Part shown: in pieces, positions 1 through 12,551 of the stretch
Layout: each line of letters begins with the position of its first letter
How positions within the stretch are numbered: position 1 is the stretch's first letter
Assembly: GCA_963693085.1 (NCBI GenBank)
Contig: OY856409.1
Span: forward strand, 523,039,803 to 523,103,802
Direction: 5' to 3'
Origin: Alisma plantago-aquatica
Taxonomy: Eukaryota; Streptophyta; Magnoliopsida; Alismatales; Alismataceae
Length of the DNA stretch: 64,000 nt
Position numbers and translations under genes: made by a program
The notes under the pieces: generated by a model
What the model saw: the letters and a program-made list of their open reading frames with translations, nothing else
Databases searched by the model: none
What the model was told of the DNA's origin: nothing

Positions 1-442
1 TTGCAAAGAAAACCTCCCAATTGGGTAAATTGTATAAAAGTCCAGAATGTACCTAAAATTGCATAACTTGCACAAACAACATCCAAATCGAACCAAACTT
101 CATCCACAAGTTATCTTTGATATGTATAGTATGATTTTTACATTATTTATATATTTTGAATTTATAAAATCACATTATTAATTACTTATGCCTTTTATTG
201 ATTTTCTCTCTCCTAAACTTATCCTAATATTTCAAGGTGGTCCAAATTAGATGAAATTTGACATGTAGGCAAATTTTGATATGTAGATTTCGAATTTGAA
301 GTTTGTTTCCTCTATTGAGACTTTTTTTATGAGATATGTCATATGGCCCATTAACAACACATTATCTAAATTGTTCATCCAATTAAGTTTCTTATCTTCA
401 TATTACCACTAAAATGAGTTATGTGGCATATTTTATGTTTTC
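1..442 (-). repeat. Fragment of the large non-coding LTR family (same as 30096-36490 element)
   Basis: The first 440 bases match, nearly base for base, the end portions of the two LTRs at about 32332-32764 and 35884-36308. The shared start reads AAAGAAAACCTCCCAATTGG and the match stops at GTTATGTGGCATATTTTATG. In the intact element this portion lies inside the LTR near its minus-strand 5' end, so this copy is truncated on the right and cut by the window on the left. A more distant form of the same segment occurs at 12334 and 25827 in the family D LTRs. No coding potential. Confidence 0.75.
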
Positions 443-779
443 AAATCACATCAAAAAGTTAGATTAAGGTTTAGAGCACTTAATTATGGTAATTAAGCTT
501 TCACTGAGGTATTTGTGCATAAATACAAATATTGGAATAAAAGATGAACAAATGTTCATTAGACCATTATATTATCCACAAAATAAATAGAACAGACAAA
601 GAGGATAGAAATGAGAGGAAAAGGTGGGAAAGAGGGTCAAAATATAAAATTTTAGAATTCGGTATGTTACAAGAATCATGTTGTAAATCACTTGTAATGA
701 TTGTATGACTAGTAATGAAGCTAAGAAAAATTAGGAGCACTTAAATCCAATATTTAAGAACTTTTATGGAACTTTCCAA
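443..779. other. Unassigned AT-rich sequence
   Basis: Part of this stretch (about 450-520) resembles the family D LTR end at 12460-12530 (phrase TTAATTATGGTAATTAAGCT), suggesting a chimera of related LTR fragments. Beyond that no gene, repeat boundary or RNA is visible. Confidence 0.4.
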
Positions 780-1163
780 AATTTTTCATAGTGACTTTTG
801 TCAGCTGAGTTTCATCTAGGATAAACTTGACTAACACCCTTGGTGGATTTTGGGAACTACGAGGGTCAACTGAGTTTCCCCATGACAAACTCGACTGACA
901 CCCCTACACATGCAAACAATTTTAACCCATCGACATAGTTTCATCAAGGATAAACTCGACTGACAACTTAAAATTGACTTGTATCATAGTGACATCGGTA
1001 GAGTTTCCTAAAAGTAAGCTCAACCAACCATTTTGTATAGAATGTGCAAATTTTTTTTATAGCCCTTGGGGTGTTGCAAAACTCAAAAATAGTTTCTTTG
1101 GAACACCCAAAATGCTTACAACTTATTCTTAAGCATTTCTATTGGCTAGTAGGCATCCCTAAC

Positions 1164-1171
1164 TATAAATA
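1164..1171 (+). promoter_or_regulatory. TATA box of LTR-like region
   Basis: TATAAATA in the context AACTATAAATAGGACCCC, about 130 bases downstream of the last CTCGACTGAC-type subrepeat. Same context (CTATAAATAGGA) as the TATA boxes of the copia LTRs at 28973, 40937 and 58576. Confidence 0.5.
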
Positions 1172-1416
1172 GGACCCCTATGCTTCATCCCATGGTTAGG
1201 CAAGCACTATGAAGGTCCCTATATTATTGTCGAGTATCTCCAAGAGCCTCCTTCCACTCTTGAGCTTAATCACTTATTACATCTGTTAGAGTGAGTAAGA
1301 GATTTGTAAGAGAGCTAGTCGTACTTTTATATCTTGTAAGGCTCTCACTTCCTCCACCAACCCAATCTCTAATTCTACCATGAAGATGAAGGTTATCTCT
1401 CTTGTCTAAGAGAGGT

Positions 1417-1444
1417 GAAGAAGAAGAAGAAGAAGAAGAAGAAG
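1417..1444. repeat. (GAA)n microsatellite
   Basis: Nine uninterrupted GAA units plus one base, inside the LTR-like region. Confidence 0.95.
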
Positions 1445-1910
1445 GGAAGGAGTCCCTTGGTGAAAGCTTCTTCTTGGTGAAGGTGAAGTAAAAGGAGGAA
1501 GATCCAAGTCAAGAGTGGGTATTCCTTCAAGGCGAAAGACTTGTTGCAAGAGTGGGTAAGTCCTTGGTGAAGGTGGAAGACTCATTGCAAAAGTGGGTAT
1601 GTCCTTGGTGAGGTAGAAGAATCTTGGTCATGGATAGGTAAGTCCTTTGTAAGGTTATTGGCTCCCTTTTCCTCAAAGGGAAGGTTGGGTATGCTTGTGC
1701 CAGGAATGGAAGGTCCTATTGTATCTCTTATAGTGGACATAAAGAATGTGCAATGGTCGCAAAATCCTATAGGTTGACCTCTGTAGGTAATGGATGTACA
1801 CTCTCCTAGTTGGAATTTTAAACCACTATACATAACTTGTTTTCTTATTCTTATTCAATCTCTCTCATCTTTTCTATGTAAGTTTAATTTCACTCAAAAA
1901 CCATATTTAC

Positions 1911-3180
1911 AACCTTATCTCTTAAAGTAATTTGAAGGTCTAATGAATTTGGTTAAAGTGTTTTGTCTCTAATGAACCTTAGTTCTAGAGCATATTCTTA
2001 AGATCCAACAAACCTTTCTCCCCTCTCCCAAAAAACCCTCTATGTGGATCATCTTCTTCCTCCTCACCTTCCTTTTCATGCTAGTACATCAATATAGATG
2101 AAACCTACCGACTTCTTATGCATGCAACTATGCCCCTCCTCGAAACATGGTTGCATGATTTGCAACACCAAGCGAAGTAGGTCTTTCCTAATGAGAAGCT
2201 GGTCACACTAGTAGACTTAAAGCATGGGAGCCTAACTCTGGGACATTTGCACTGATAAGGGACTTTTAGATGGAGTTTGATCGCTGATTAACTGGATCAC
2301 ATTGGTGCCCTTGCACAATGCGGAATGCTCAAGCGGCGAGCAACTCTATAGCTCGACAAGGTTAGGGCAATGACTGAAGAAGACTTAGTACACCTACACA
2401 TGGTGAGAGGTAGTTCGTGTGGTCAACCCCTAAACCAAGACATGTGTGCCGATTGACATGCACAAACAAAGGTGAGGAGAGAGAGAGAGAGTTTCTATCC
2501 ATAGGTGATAGAGCGAGGTTGAAAGTGAGAGATAGAGAGAGTACAATTGAGAGGGATGGAGGTGAGTTGGATCACTATGGTGGTGAGAGGAGAAATATCT
2601 AGCTGTCGACACTGTCAACGACTGTGGGATGGGCATCAAGATTGATGTTGACAATGGTGCCATGCATTTACATTGGATGCATTGTACGAAGATGACGACA
2701 AGGGATAAAAGCCCTGATCGAGGTTTGCTTTGGACTAGCTGGTTCAGTCTCAGCGCCAAGCGAGATACAACCATTCATTCAGTTGGACCCTTGGGTTCTA
2801 GGTAATGTGGATGAATTTTACCTTTAATAATGTATATATTCCAAAAATCATAGTAATTTCTATAATTGTCCAAATATGATAAAACTATATAATTGATCAG
2901 GGGAATGAGTAGAATCTAAGAAAAATAATTTTAGAACTAGATTATGCTTCTTATTCCAATAATATGTCTAGAACATGTATATAGGATGATTATATATGAA
3001 AAACCTAAAATTTATAATAAAATATTGAATACATTAAATGCCTTTAGTCATGTTATAATCTAGTATTGTTGAATATAATGATACCCTAAAATAATAATTA
3101 TAAGGTTTCTAGATCAATAATCATACATATAGCGATTAGAGTTTTGGAACCAAATATCATAACTTGATATGATGTTAATG
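1911..3180. other. No gene recognised
   Basis: Contains a short (GA)n run at about 2474-2492 and somewhat higher GC around 2140-2800. Open frames there (up to 114 codons on the minus strand) show no domain or family motif I recognise. Probably decayed transposon interior. Confidence 0.4.
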
Positions 3181-4560
3181 TTGGGAAATACGAGAACAAA
3201 GTACAACAACAAAAACACAATTTTTATCTATCTGTATTCCCATAATAACAAGATCACGTCAACTACTATGAAATAGGAAGGATGGTTTACCAAGTTATAC
3301 ATGGTACTGGAGCAAGTCCAAAGACAACAACTCGTTTCAATGCAACTGTCAACTAGTTGCTCTTAGACGGTGGTTGTGCAACTCCTGGTCTTCACAATGA
3401 ACAATGAGCAGAATAACTTTTGTAACACTAATGTGCTCACACCACAGACTATAGGCTGATATTGCTCTCCTAGCAGTAGCCAAAGGACTTCTTCCTCTAG
3501 TGTAGTCCACAAGGACCAACTAGAACTCATGTCATTCTACTAGAATAGAAAGGAGGGAGTTGTCATTTGCATTGGTGTACTAGTCCCCAACTTTCTCTAC
3601 CACAAAAATTATCCTCAGTTGTTCTCTCCTATTCTTATCCCACCCTTGTCTCATAGGATTTTCTTAGGCTCTCTCAGTTACCACAACTAGAGAGGACAAC
3701 ATATTTTAGAGAAACTGATTCTCAGTTGATGTTATTGTACTCTGGGAATCCCCAACACCCCTCTATTTATAGGCAGGGTTAGGGTCAGGGTTCCAAATTT
3801 GTATGAGATTATGCGCGAGTGGAAGTGATCGAAAGATCTTGAATTTTCACAACCTGCAAACACCAAAACAACCGTTTGGTGACCCAGAAGATCATCTAAT
3901 CACACAAGATGATTGTATCGTAATGCCAAATGACTGTTTCAGTGACCTAAATGATCATCTGGTCACACAAGACAGTTGTATCATACTACCAAATGGTCGT
4001 TTGGTAGTTTCCGAATCACATACAAATTTTGCAATTCGATTCCCATTAATATCACATATTAATTTCTTGCACCATAAGAATTGTGCAATCAAACAAGTTT
4101 GGGAAACATCCAGAACCTTCGTTCAGCCCCAATCAAGCCGTCTCACCCAGGTGAGATGCCCATATCACTCACACAGATGCCCGTCTGGTGAGTGAAGCCA
4201 AACCGATAAGTTCAAACAGTCAGTTCATAGAGAAAACTTACCCAATTCAATTTCTCATCATCTTGATGTCCCAAATGGTCGTCTCAACTCTTAAGCCAGT
4301 TTTCTGGTACTCCAAATGGTCATCACACTTGGTGAGGCGATCGTCTAGTAGTGCAAACATCACAATCAGCTAATTTGTTGCATGAATCGAGTACCTAAAC
4401 ACTTTATTAATCAATCTAATCATCATTCAATATCAGTCTCCTCTACTATATGAGTTAATATGTGTGTGACCCTATAGGTCCCATATCACATTGGAAGTGA
4501 ATGCTCATAACTAGCTTATGACATCACAAGCAAGGAGAGGTGCCTAGTTGCACATCAATG
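3181..4560 (-). repeat. LTR-like block on the minus strand with short repeats upstream of a TATA box
   Basis: Read on the minus strand, a TATAAATA box (3764-3771) is preceded by an array at about 3840-4350 of phrases such as CCAAATGGTCGT, ACCGTTTGGTGACC and AAATGATCATCTGGTC. This is the same architecture as the confirmed LTRs in the window. Phrases resembling the CCAAACGGTTT array at 14.6-15.9 kb recur here. LTR termini could not be fixed and no partner is visible, so it is an inferred solo or truncated LTR. Confidence 0.4.
3764..3771 (-). promoter_or_regulatory. TATA box on minus strand
   Basis: Plus-strand TATTTATA, i.e. TATAAATA on the minus strand in the context GCCTATAAATAGAGGGG, matching the LTR TATA contexts elsewhere in the window. 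Confidence 0.45.
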
Positions 4561-7500
4561 CTACCCAAGTGAATGGAAAGTTGGAGAAAAACTTCAACCT
4601 AAAATCTATGTAAGGTGTTGCAGTGATTATATAATTCCTTTTTCACTGATATCCATGATGAACTCGAGGCATGTAATCATCATCCTTTCAATGTTCAATC
4701 CATGTTCCTTGAACCAAGAGCAGACTTCCTAAGATAATGTGACCTCAAAATTGTATATTGATTCATGTGCATGTGCATGAGTTTCTCAGTCTTACTTATC
4801 AAGTGGCCATGATATCAAAATCCAGTAGGAGGGTATCACTCACAGTCTATCCCCATGTGTCAAAGTCACCCAATCATCACTTTTATAACAACCCATGTTT
4901 CAAGATTGTGTTTGATGATGTAAAAGCGTACCCAACAACATCTGATGAGTGTAGTGATTTTAGGTCTAAGAATCACAATCACCACCTTCACTATGAGAGA
5001 TGACTATGAACACCAATTATGGTTTCCATGTGCCACTCTCAAGGTGGGTTTGTCCGATACACTATTCTCTAAAATGTATCTGTGTGCTTGGTCTGATATT
5101 TCCATATCATGACTAATGAGATTCTTTAATCAACCAACCCACACTCTAGTCTTATGTGTTACTAGTATCTATCTAACTTACATAGTAACAACTAACTAGG
5201 GACATAATAAGAATGTACATACTCTTAACATTTGTATGATCTCATCCTTCTAAGTCACATACTTGAAGACATGCATCATTGAGTATTGTCATTCTTTAGA
5301 CATTCATAATATTCCCTCATTATCTCATAATTGAGTGAAACAAAATGAATTGGAACCTTTCCTTTATAAGTATTATCAAATCCTTTATGGTATATCCCAT
5401 GTCAATCATCACATGATTGGATCTATGGGCATACCATACCAACAATTATGCACATGATCTGATCTAAATGTTCATAGTAACCTACTACGTTCAATGTGAT
5501 GATAATCTAAGTCCTTGATACATTTTGGATAATAATGATCATCATTAATGGTTTTGAGTCATAAATATGATAATTAGGGTTTAGAATCTAATCTTCTTTG
5601 GTCATTATGATCTTCATTTGCATAATCTATTAGAATTTCTCTTAATGGAATAAATTGTCAGACCTGATAATTAGGGTTTCACCTAATATCTAAACAAGGT
5701 TTATAACTCTAATGAATCATGTTGTTATGGAATTAGGGTTTGATGCCCTTCTTCCCTATCCAAACTCGAGACAACCCTAAACCCTAGTTTAGAACATATG
5801 TTAGATTAGTATGTTTTGAATACGATAATGACACTTTGATAATACATATATACAAATTGAATGATTGCTTGGATATTTGCTTAGTTTGTTGAATTATATA
5901 CGATTGAAGTGTTATGTATGATTCTACATGGAAACAAGGTACATGGTTACTTATTGGATATCCTCTCTTATTGAATTTTGATGTTTTTGAAGTTTTAGGA
6001 ATGTATTATCATTACTCTACTTGGTTGCTTATTTACTTCCTACAAACTATAGGGCACTATGTATATTACCATATATGAACATAACTTGCTCAAACCTAAG
6101 ATGCTATCTATGGAGGGTTGAATGTACATGTGGGAGAAAGAAAGTCATTGTGTTCATTGGTGACCAATCCCAAAAAGGAAGGTCACTAATAGGTAAAGCC
6201 CAAAAGGAAAGGTTGATATGATACCAATCCTGGGAGAATGAAGGTTATGAGACTCCACTATAGGGACAAAAACCTAATGAGAGGGTACCCCACAAAGATT
6301 GTCCCCAATGAGATGGTATACCATAGAGATGAGAAATTATGGGTTGAGAAGTTAAATAGACCAAGCAAGTAAATTTATTTAATGATAATTGTTGATATGG
6401 TTGTTTATGTTGTTACACCTACATGCACATATTTTGGTTGCACCACATACACAATATAGAAATATATTGATCACATTTTGGATTGTTGACATTTTAGGTA
6501 GCAACACAATATGAAGATACGAGGACATGGTGAATCTGATGCAATCAGTTGAAGATATTGATGCTAAGGAGGACTAGTTTGATGCTTATTCTCATATATA
6601 ATAGTTCTCATGTTGAAATCCCATCTAGCTCCTTAGAGGAGCATAATAATGCATCTTTTAAATAATATTTGTGAAATAATGGAAATTATTTTCTATTATT
6701 TATTATTTGCTAAATCTAGATCTTTCGAAATTTAGGTAATGAATCTCAACTTTAAGGTCCATTCTTAATTGGGGGACACTAAAAAGTGAGGTCATTGCAA
6801 TAATGATATTCACAATTCATAGTTGTAAATTGTCATCCTTATAGGTACCATTAGTGTTGTTTCTATAGGTTGTCGTAATTTTGACGGTAAAATGATAACA
6901 TACCCAACTTGATAGTCATTGTTTTGTACAATCACAGTTTGAGGGATCACCATATACAATAGGAAGACAAAATAAATAACACATGTTGATGAAAATAATG
7001 TTTAGTCTAACAACTTAATGAGAACGAATGAAAACGATTTAGGATACATCTCACTTTGTAATGAAAATGCCAATTCATATGGCATTTTTATGAAGTTGGG
7101 TTCTATAAGGAAAGAATTATAAAGAAATCACCAATTGAATTAGAGTTTTCATTCTAAATGGTCATGCTTAAAAAACCATTTTAGTTGACACTTTCTTATT
7201 TTTCTTTTTTTTTTCTATTAAAAAATAGCTAATAGACTGAACCATTCAAACTTTGACTTGAAAAAACATATGAAGTGACACTTTCACTACAAAGTGGGAT
7301 ATACTTGTAATATTTTTACCTAGATTCTATAATGAATATTATTTCATCAGAGAGTGCTAATTTTCCATTTCTCCTTTAAAACATTGTCATTTTTTTCTAA
7401 GTAATGTTTCTTTTGTTGCATATACTTCTTCTTTTTTGTCATTTCAAATGCCACTAACACAATTGCATATATATAAAGGTATTACTTTCAACATCAATCC

Positions 7501-8621
7501 TTACTATTCATTTCAGGTTAGGTCAACTCACGACAACTATATTCATCTCATCTTGTCCTTAATAGTCACCTTAGTATATGTTCATCTCATCTTGTTCTTG
7601 ATTAAGTCCAATTTAGGCTAAATCACAAATATGTGTGAAGGCCTAATTCTGTATATAATCTAGTTTAAGTTGGGTCAAATCATGCTCATTTGATCTCATC
7701 TCATCCTTTCTTGTCAAATCACAAATACATGTGCAAGTCTAATACAAAATATAATCTAGGTTAAGTTATGGAAAATCATACTCATTTTATCTCATCTCAT
7801 CCTTACTTGCCACTTGATAATTAATTCTTCTAATGAGATGTATTTTTCCCACAAATTTCATTTGGATCAAATAAATTGTTTATGTTTATCTATTATTACT
7901 CAGTGATCTAGGCTATTAGTATTTACTTTGTCATCCATTCTATGTATATAACCACATGGTGCATGACATTTTTTCCAGAAACTCATTGTATATCAATTTA
8001 ATTTGGATATATTGTATATGCACTCCTCATGTGCATATTCTAAGTAACCATAAAAAACATCTAACACTGATATAACATCCTCTAAATCATATTTTTGTGG
8101 CATCAATACCTGTCTACAGATGACTCTTATCAAGGTTAAGAAACCCTAATTTTAGTTTAGTACAATATATAACCTATTTATTTATACCTTATTTTGATTA
8201 ATTTTTCATGTACATGAGCTTTACTCAGTAATAGATATGGTTTGTGAGCGACACCTTAAAACTTGCTTGTATTACGTAGTTATACCCTAATGATGTATTC
8301 CAAGGTTTTCCTATCAAATTGAAAAAAATCTTATAGAACTCGATAGTAGAATCTTAATGGAGATAATAAACCATAAATTTTAGCAGAGATGCCAATTTTT
8401 AAGAAGTTGAAAACCTAATTTTATTATATTTAAAAAGATAGTGCTCTAAAATACAAATCATATGATATAATAAGTTCGAACAGGGCTAAATATTTTGATT
8501 TGGTGTTGATATCATAATTCAATTGATATTTCTTGTCAAAATTTTAGAAATCAGTATTTAGAAATTGTTTTAGAAAAATCTATGAAGTTTTTAGAAGGTC
8601 GGTCAACTTACAAAAAGTCGG
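4561..8621. other. Long AT-rich stretch without a recognisable gene
   Basis: No long open frame, domain signature, tRNA or tandem array is visible. Open frames are 60-81 codons and unrecognised. About 5560-5790 contains several AAACCCTAA-type (telobox-like) words; 7530-7810 contains loosely repeated phrases around TCATCTCATCCT. Most likely eroded transposon sequence. Confidence 0.4.
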
Positions 8622-10034
8622 TGTAACATACCAAAACCTAGTTTCTTGATTTGAGAAACCTTAATCCCTTATATGTTAAAATTGTATGCTTAGGCCTTTA
8701 GTTTTAGCCAAAAAAGGATAGAAATAAAACCTACTATGCTCAGTTGTACCTTAATGAACATTAAATACACATGTAATGATGTAACTCATGTATAAACCCT
8801 AACTAAGACCATAAGTAACCCTAATCATACTTGGGATTGATGGGCCCCCATATGATGATGGAGTGAATATATGGGCCCTAAACCCTAGTTTGTACTATGT
8901 AGCCTACTCATGTTTGGTACCTCATATAATGCATTAGAATCATTAGGTGTCATAATAACTTAAGATATCTTAATAACCATAAAATAGGCCCAATAAACTA
9001 AATGATACTTAATATGTAAGTAAACCCTTTTAATAAATCATATATACTTCATTGCTAACTAATTTAGACATTACGACTAATATATATGTAATGAGATGAA
9101 TAATGTGCTTAATATGCAAGTGGAACAATTAGATCTTTTGTGTAAATGGACAAGAATCACGTGCCATTATATTAATTAATGTTGATATTAATGGACTTAA
9201 AGTATATTTGAGAAAATAACCTTAGATTTCATACTAATATATGATAACCGTATTTATAGAAATTTGAAGTAAACATGACTCTAATTAATGAATATTGATG
9301 ATAATGATGTAATATTATTAAATAAATATAATGGTTATGATCCTAAATCTTAATTTTATTAGAACTCATAAAAGAAAACTTTAAAACCAAAATCTAATGG
9401 TAGAATCATGGTCCCTGGGTCCCAATCAGCTAGGACACCAAGTTTCACATTAATTGGATAATCCTAGATGGCTTGCTTTATTACGGAAAGAAAATATAAG
9501 ATAAGATCTAAAAGTATTAAATAAAATATTATATGAATTTAAAACTTGATACTAATGGAAAATTCAGATTCTTCATGATTTATACATCCTAGTTGTCCAT
9601 TTTCATCTTGTTTGAACATTAAATTAATCCTCAACCAAGTAGAGAAAGAAAACATGATAATAAAACCCTAAAGTATCAAATATTTGACATATTTTCACTG
9701 ATTCCCCTAATGATTTTTAGATCTGTCTGGTCAAACTGGAATTACCTAAAGTTTTTGATTCATATTTTTCAAACATGCATTCCTTTGTCTTGACCCTCTA
9801 TCAACAACCCATGTTATTTCTTGATACTTTCTCCCCATCAAACCGCCACATGAACATCTCCTACCTTGAGTAGGAGACAATGTCGGGGAAACATGATCGT
9901 TGTTGAGTTTATAATCACCTAAGTTTTCTCTTCTCTCGTCCTTGCACCTAAGTCTCCTTTCCTTCATGTTTCTCATGATGATGCAAATATTCCGATCTTG
10001 ATTTTATCTACGCTGAGATGTCTCTACACCCCAG
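8622..10034 (+). repeat. LTR family B, first copy
   Basis: Starts TGTAACATACCAAAACC and is collinear with 27947-28198 followed by 41675-42842, where the second copy has been split by a retrotransposon. Shared landmarks include GAGAAACC(T/C)TAAT, AAACCCTAGTTTGTA, GGTACCTCATAT and CTTGATTT near the right end. Typical plant gypsy LTRs begin TGTAAC, and the second copy is preceded by a polypurine-like tract, so both are read as plus-strand LTRs. No clear primer-binding site follows at 10035, and the right end is set only by where similarity fades. Confidence 0.6.
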
Positions 10035-10373
10035 TTGATGAGGGGGTTCCTTATCCCCCCTGTTTCCCTATTTGATGTAGATATCAACCACCATAAAATC
10101 CCCCTTTTCAAATAGTTACCCAATAACCATCTTCAAGTCCCTTGAACTCATTCCTAGATACTCAGTTGAGCATTGATCACAATACCAACTCATCCCTACT
10201 TCATCTACTCTTGATGGAAATACGAGTTCTACTAGGGGATTTGAAGCATTAAAAAGTTGCGATAACAACTTCTAAGGTTTTAACACCCATTTTAGAGATC
10301 CTGACTAGATAATTTGGGTGAGCTCATTATTCCTCACTATTTCCCCCAATTCAACTCTTTCTCCTGCCCTGGT
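10035..10373. other. Unassigned spacer between LTR copies
   Basis: Pyrimidine-rich around 10045-10065 (CCCCCC runs). May be 5' internal sequence of an element bounded by family B LTRs, but no primer-binding site or coding signal is visible. Confidence 0.3.
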
Positions 10374-12551
10374 GGTTACATATCAACACAATATGATTAT
10401 CATCCCTTCTATTCATATGAGTGAATAGGTAATATGACCTTATTAAGGGTAACCCTTCATTTGTTCCATCATCATTCAACCCATATTGGCATACCACAAT
10501 GTCACCCAGAACCATTAGATGTTTAAAAGGTAAGACCATTGTTTTTTTACATAAGTAAAAACCTTGAATGAATCACATATGATGTTATTGAGTTGTGATA
10601 TATAAAAGTCACCATTTAACCCTAGAAATCCTTTGGTTAACAATAATAATGGTTCCATTGAGAGTAGGGTAAAAGCCACAATCGACTGTTCATTTAAAAC
10701 AAGCTATCCAATGTCAACATGACATGTAAGCTCCTTAAGTTGATCATATAAAGGAAACCATCTAAATCACATTATTAGGAACAACATATTACATTAGCCA
10801 TAATTTCACTTTATTGGAGGAATAAATATTAGATCTTGACAATTAGGTCAAGTTCATATGTTAAAACCATCAATTATAGTATATGTCCGACCATTGCATC
10901 AAATGACCCAAGAAACCATTGATATAAGGTTTAATTGATGCTACAACTATATGATTAACTCACCATATATTTTGGTGACTTAATCCACCATCATTGGTGA
11001 CCATTAACTCACCATAGATTGTTAGATCGGCACTATATTCATTAATCAACATCAAATATCAAACTAATATCACCATTGATTGATAGCATCATTATGGTAC
11101 TTAATGATTGATCATTAAACTTATAATTGATCCAAAACCTGACCTAAGGGGGTGACCATAGGATGTCACCATAATTTGACACCTTTGATCACGACCATCA
11201 GTTGTCATGAAGACAACACCATAGGGTTGTTGCAATGGTAACATCATCGGGTCATGGATTTATATAAGAAATCAAATTTAAACCCTAAAATTGACCATTG
11301 GTTGATAGGTTCACCATAGGTTGTCAAACCAACCTGATCCAAGTCATATTATACCTTAGGAATAATGTACACATGATCACAAGTTCATATAGATCTGAAA
11401 TTAGAACAGGGAACGTTATAATTATCGAAATCCAAGTCAAGCATAACTTTTTAGTGCATGAATCATCATTTTCAAGCAAGAACCTAAGCTAGCAAGCTTA
11501 TGGCAAGAAATAAACGTGGAGAAAGTTATAAAAATTACCTATAATGAGAAGATGAAACCCCACAAAGAAGAAATCTCGAGAAGGTAGGGTAGAAAATCCA
11601 AGAATAAGCTATGAATTCGTCCATCTAGTACCTTTCTTCATCAAATGAGCAAACCCTAAGCATAAGGAGCAAGAAAGGTGGGGTTTTAGAGCTTTAGAGC
11701 AAATTATACTATGGAATAGCAAGGTTACGACCTGGAGGAAGGTCTAAGGAAGGAGAATAGAAAGAAAAACGAATAAGGAAGGAAGAAAACAACCTTCCTT
11801 GGTTGAATTCCCTAGAAGATGACCTTGGAAACCCTAGGTAGGGCTAGATGGAGCCCTAGGAGACCTTCTTCTCCAGAAAGGGGTTGTCTTCTACCTTAAA
11901 TCAGTTGGTTCTGCAGGAAAATAGAGTGGATTCATTTCTCCTGGTTATAGGAAAGGTAAAGCAACCATAGTTTCGTATTTGGACAAGGAAGAGGCAAATA
12001 TAGCCCATGGATAAGGATAGAAGCAAGCATGAGGTGTAAAAGTAGCTTCCCCATGTGTTTATGGCCTTAAACTATTAAGAATATACAAGCACACACACAA
12101 GAAGATCCCCCACCGTCCCTATTAACCTGATTTTATTTCCTTTGTCGAAATTCTCAGACAATCACATAATTCATTAGTTGATAGCTACTAAAAGTAGCTC
12201 ATCCATGAAGGGGTAAATCCTAAAATACCCTTGATGAAAACACCTTCAAACCATGGCTCAAATAGGAGCCCCATGGCTAAAAAATCTCAAGAATGATAAT
12301 ATAAAATCTTAGGAACACAATGTATGTGAAAAATTGCAAAGAAAACCCATCAATTGGGTAAATTGCAGAAAAGTCCAAAATGTATAGAAAATTGCATAAC
12401 TTGCTCAAACAATGTCCAAATTGGACTAAATTTGAAACTTAAGCTTGTATTATGATTTAAAAACATATCAAAATGTTATATTAGGGTTATAAGAATTTAA
12501 TTATGGTAATTAAGCTCATTAAAATCATTAAGCAAGTTCAGGGGCGTTACA
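10374..12551 (-). repeat. LTR family D, copy 1 (2.18 kb)
   Basis: Almost the full length aligns with 23869-26044, with scattered substitutions and small indels. The right end reads GGGGCGTTACA, i.e. a minus-strand LTR start TGTAACGCCCC, a common gypsy LTR start. Adjacent minus-strand sequence (plus 12552-12590) reads TTTCAGGGGCAAAATCCC then TATTAGGGG, resembling the sequence before the 3' LTR of plant gypsy elements. Copy 1 lacks the counterpart of 21278-23868, so it is either truncated on the left or that part of the other copy is extra. Parts (e.g. GACCTGGAGGAAGGT near 11731) match the LTRs of the 30096-36490 element, showing that the two families are related. Confidence 0.65.

Larger units (their letters stand above)
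780..1910 (+). repeat. Probable solo or truncated LTR with subrepeats and TATA box
   Basis: About 790-1030 holds three or four copies of a phrase built on CTGAGTTT...AAACTCGACTGAC. These are followed by a TATA box at 1164-1171, a GAA microsatellite and a purine-rich region (1440-1660) of loosely repeated GTCCTTGGTGAAGGTGGAAGA units. The order (short palindromic phrases, TATA box, repeated G/A-rich leader) is the same as in the complete copia LTRs at 28199 and 40165, so I infer an LTR from a related element. Exact ends, target duplications and a partner LTR were not found. Confidence 0.45.

Noticed and set aside
2430..2774. 114-codon minus-strand open frame as a host gene
   Set aside because: Ser/Leu-rich, overlaps a plus-strand frame and a GA-repeat, no recognised domain.
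5560..5790. Telobox cluster as a host gene promoter
   Set aside because: Similar AAACCCTAA words are spread through most LTR fragments in the window and no gene follows.
11298..11492. Conserved small protein shared with 24798-24986
   Set aside because: The shared open frame exists only because both lie in the duplicated family D LTR. Neither has coding-type conservation.
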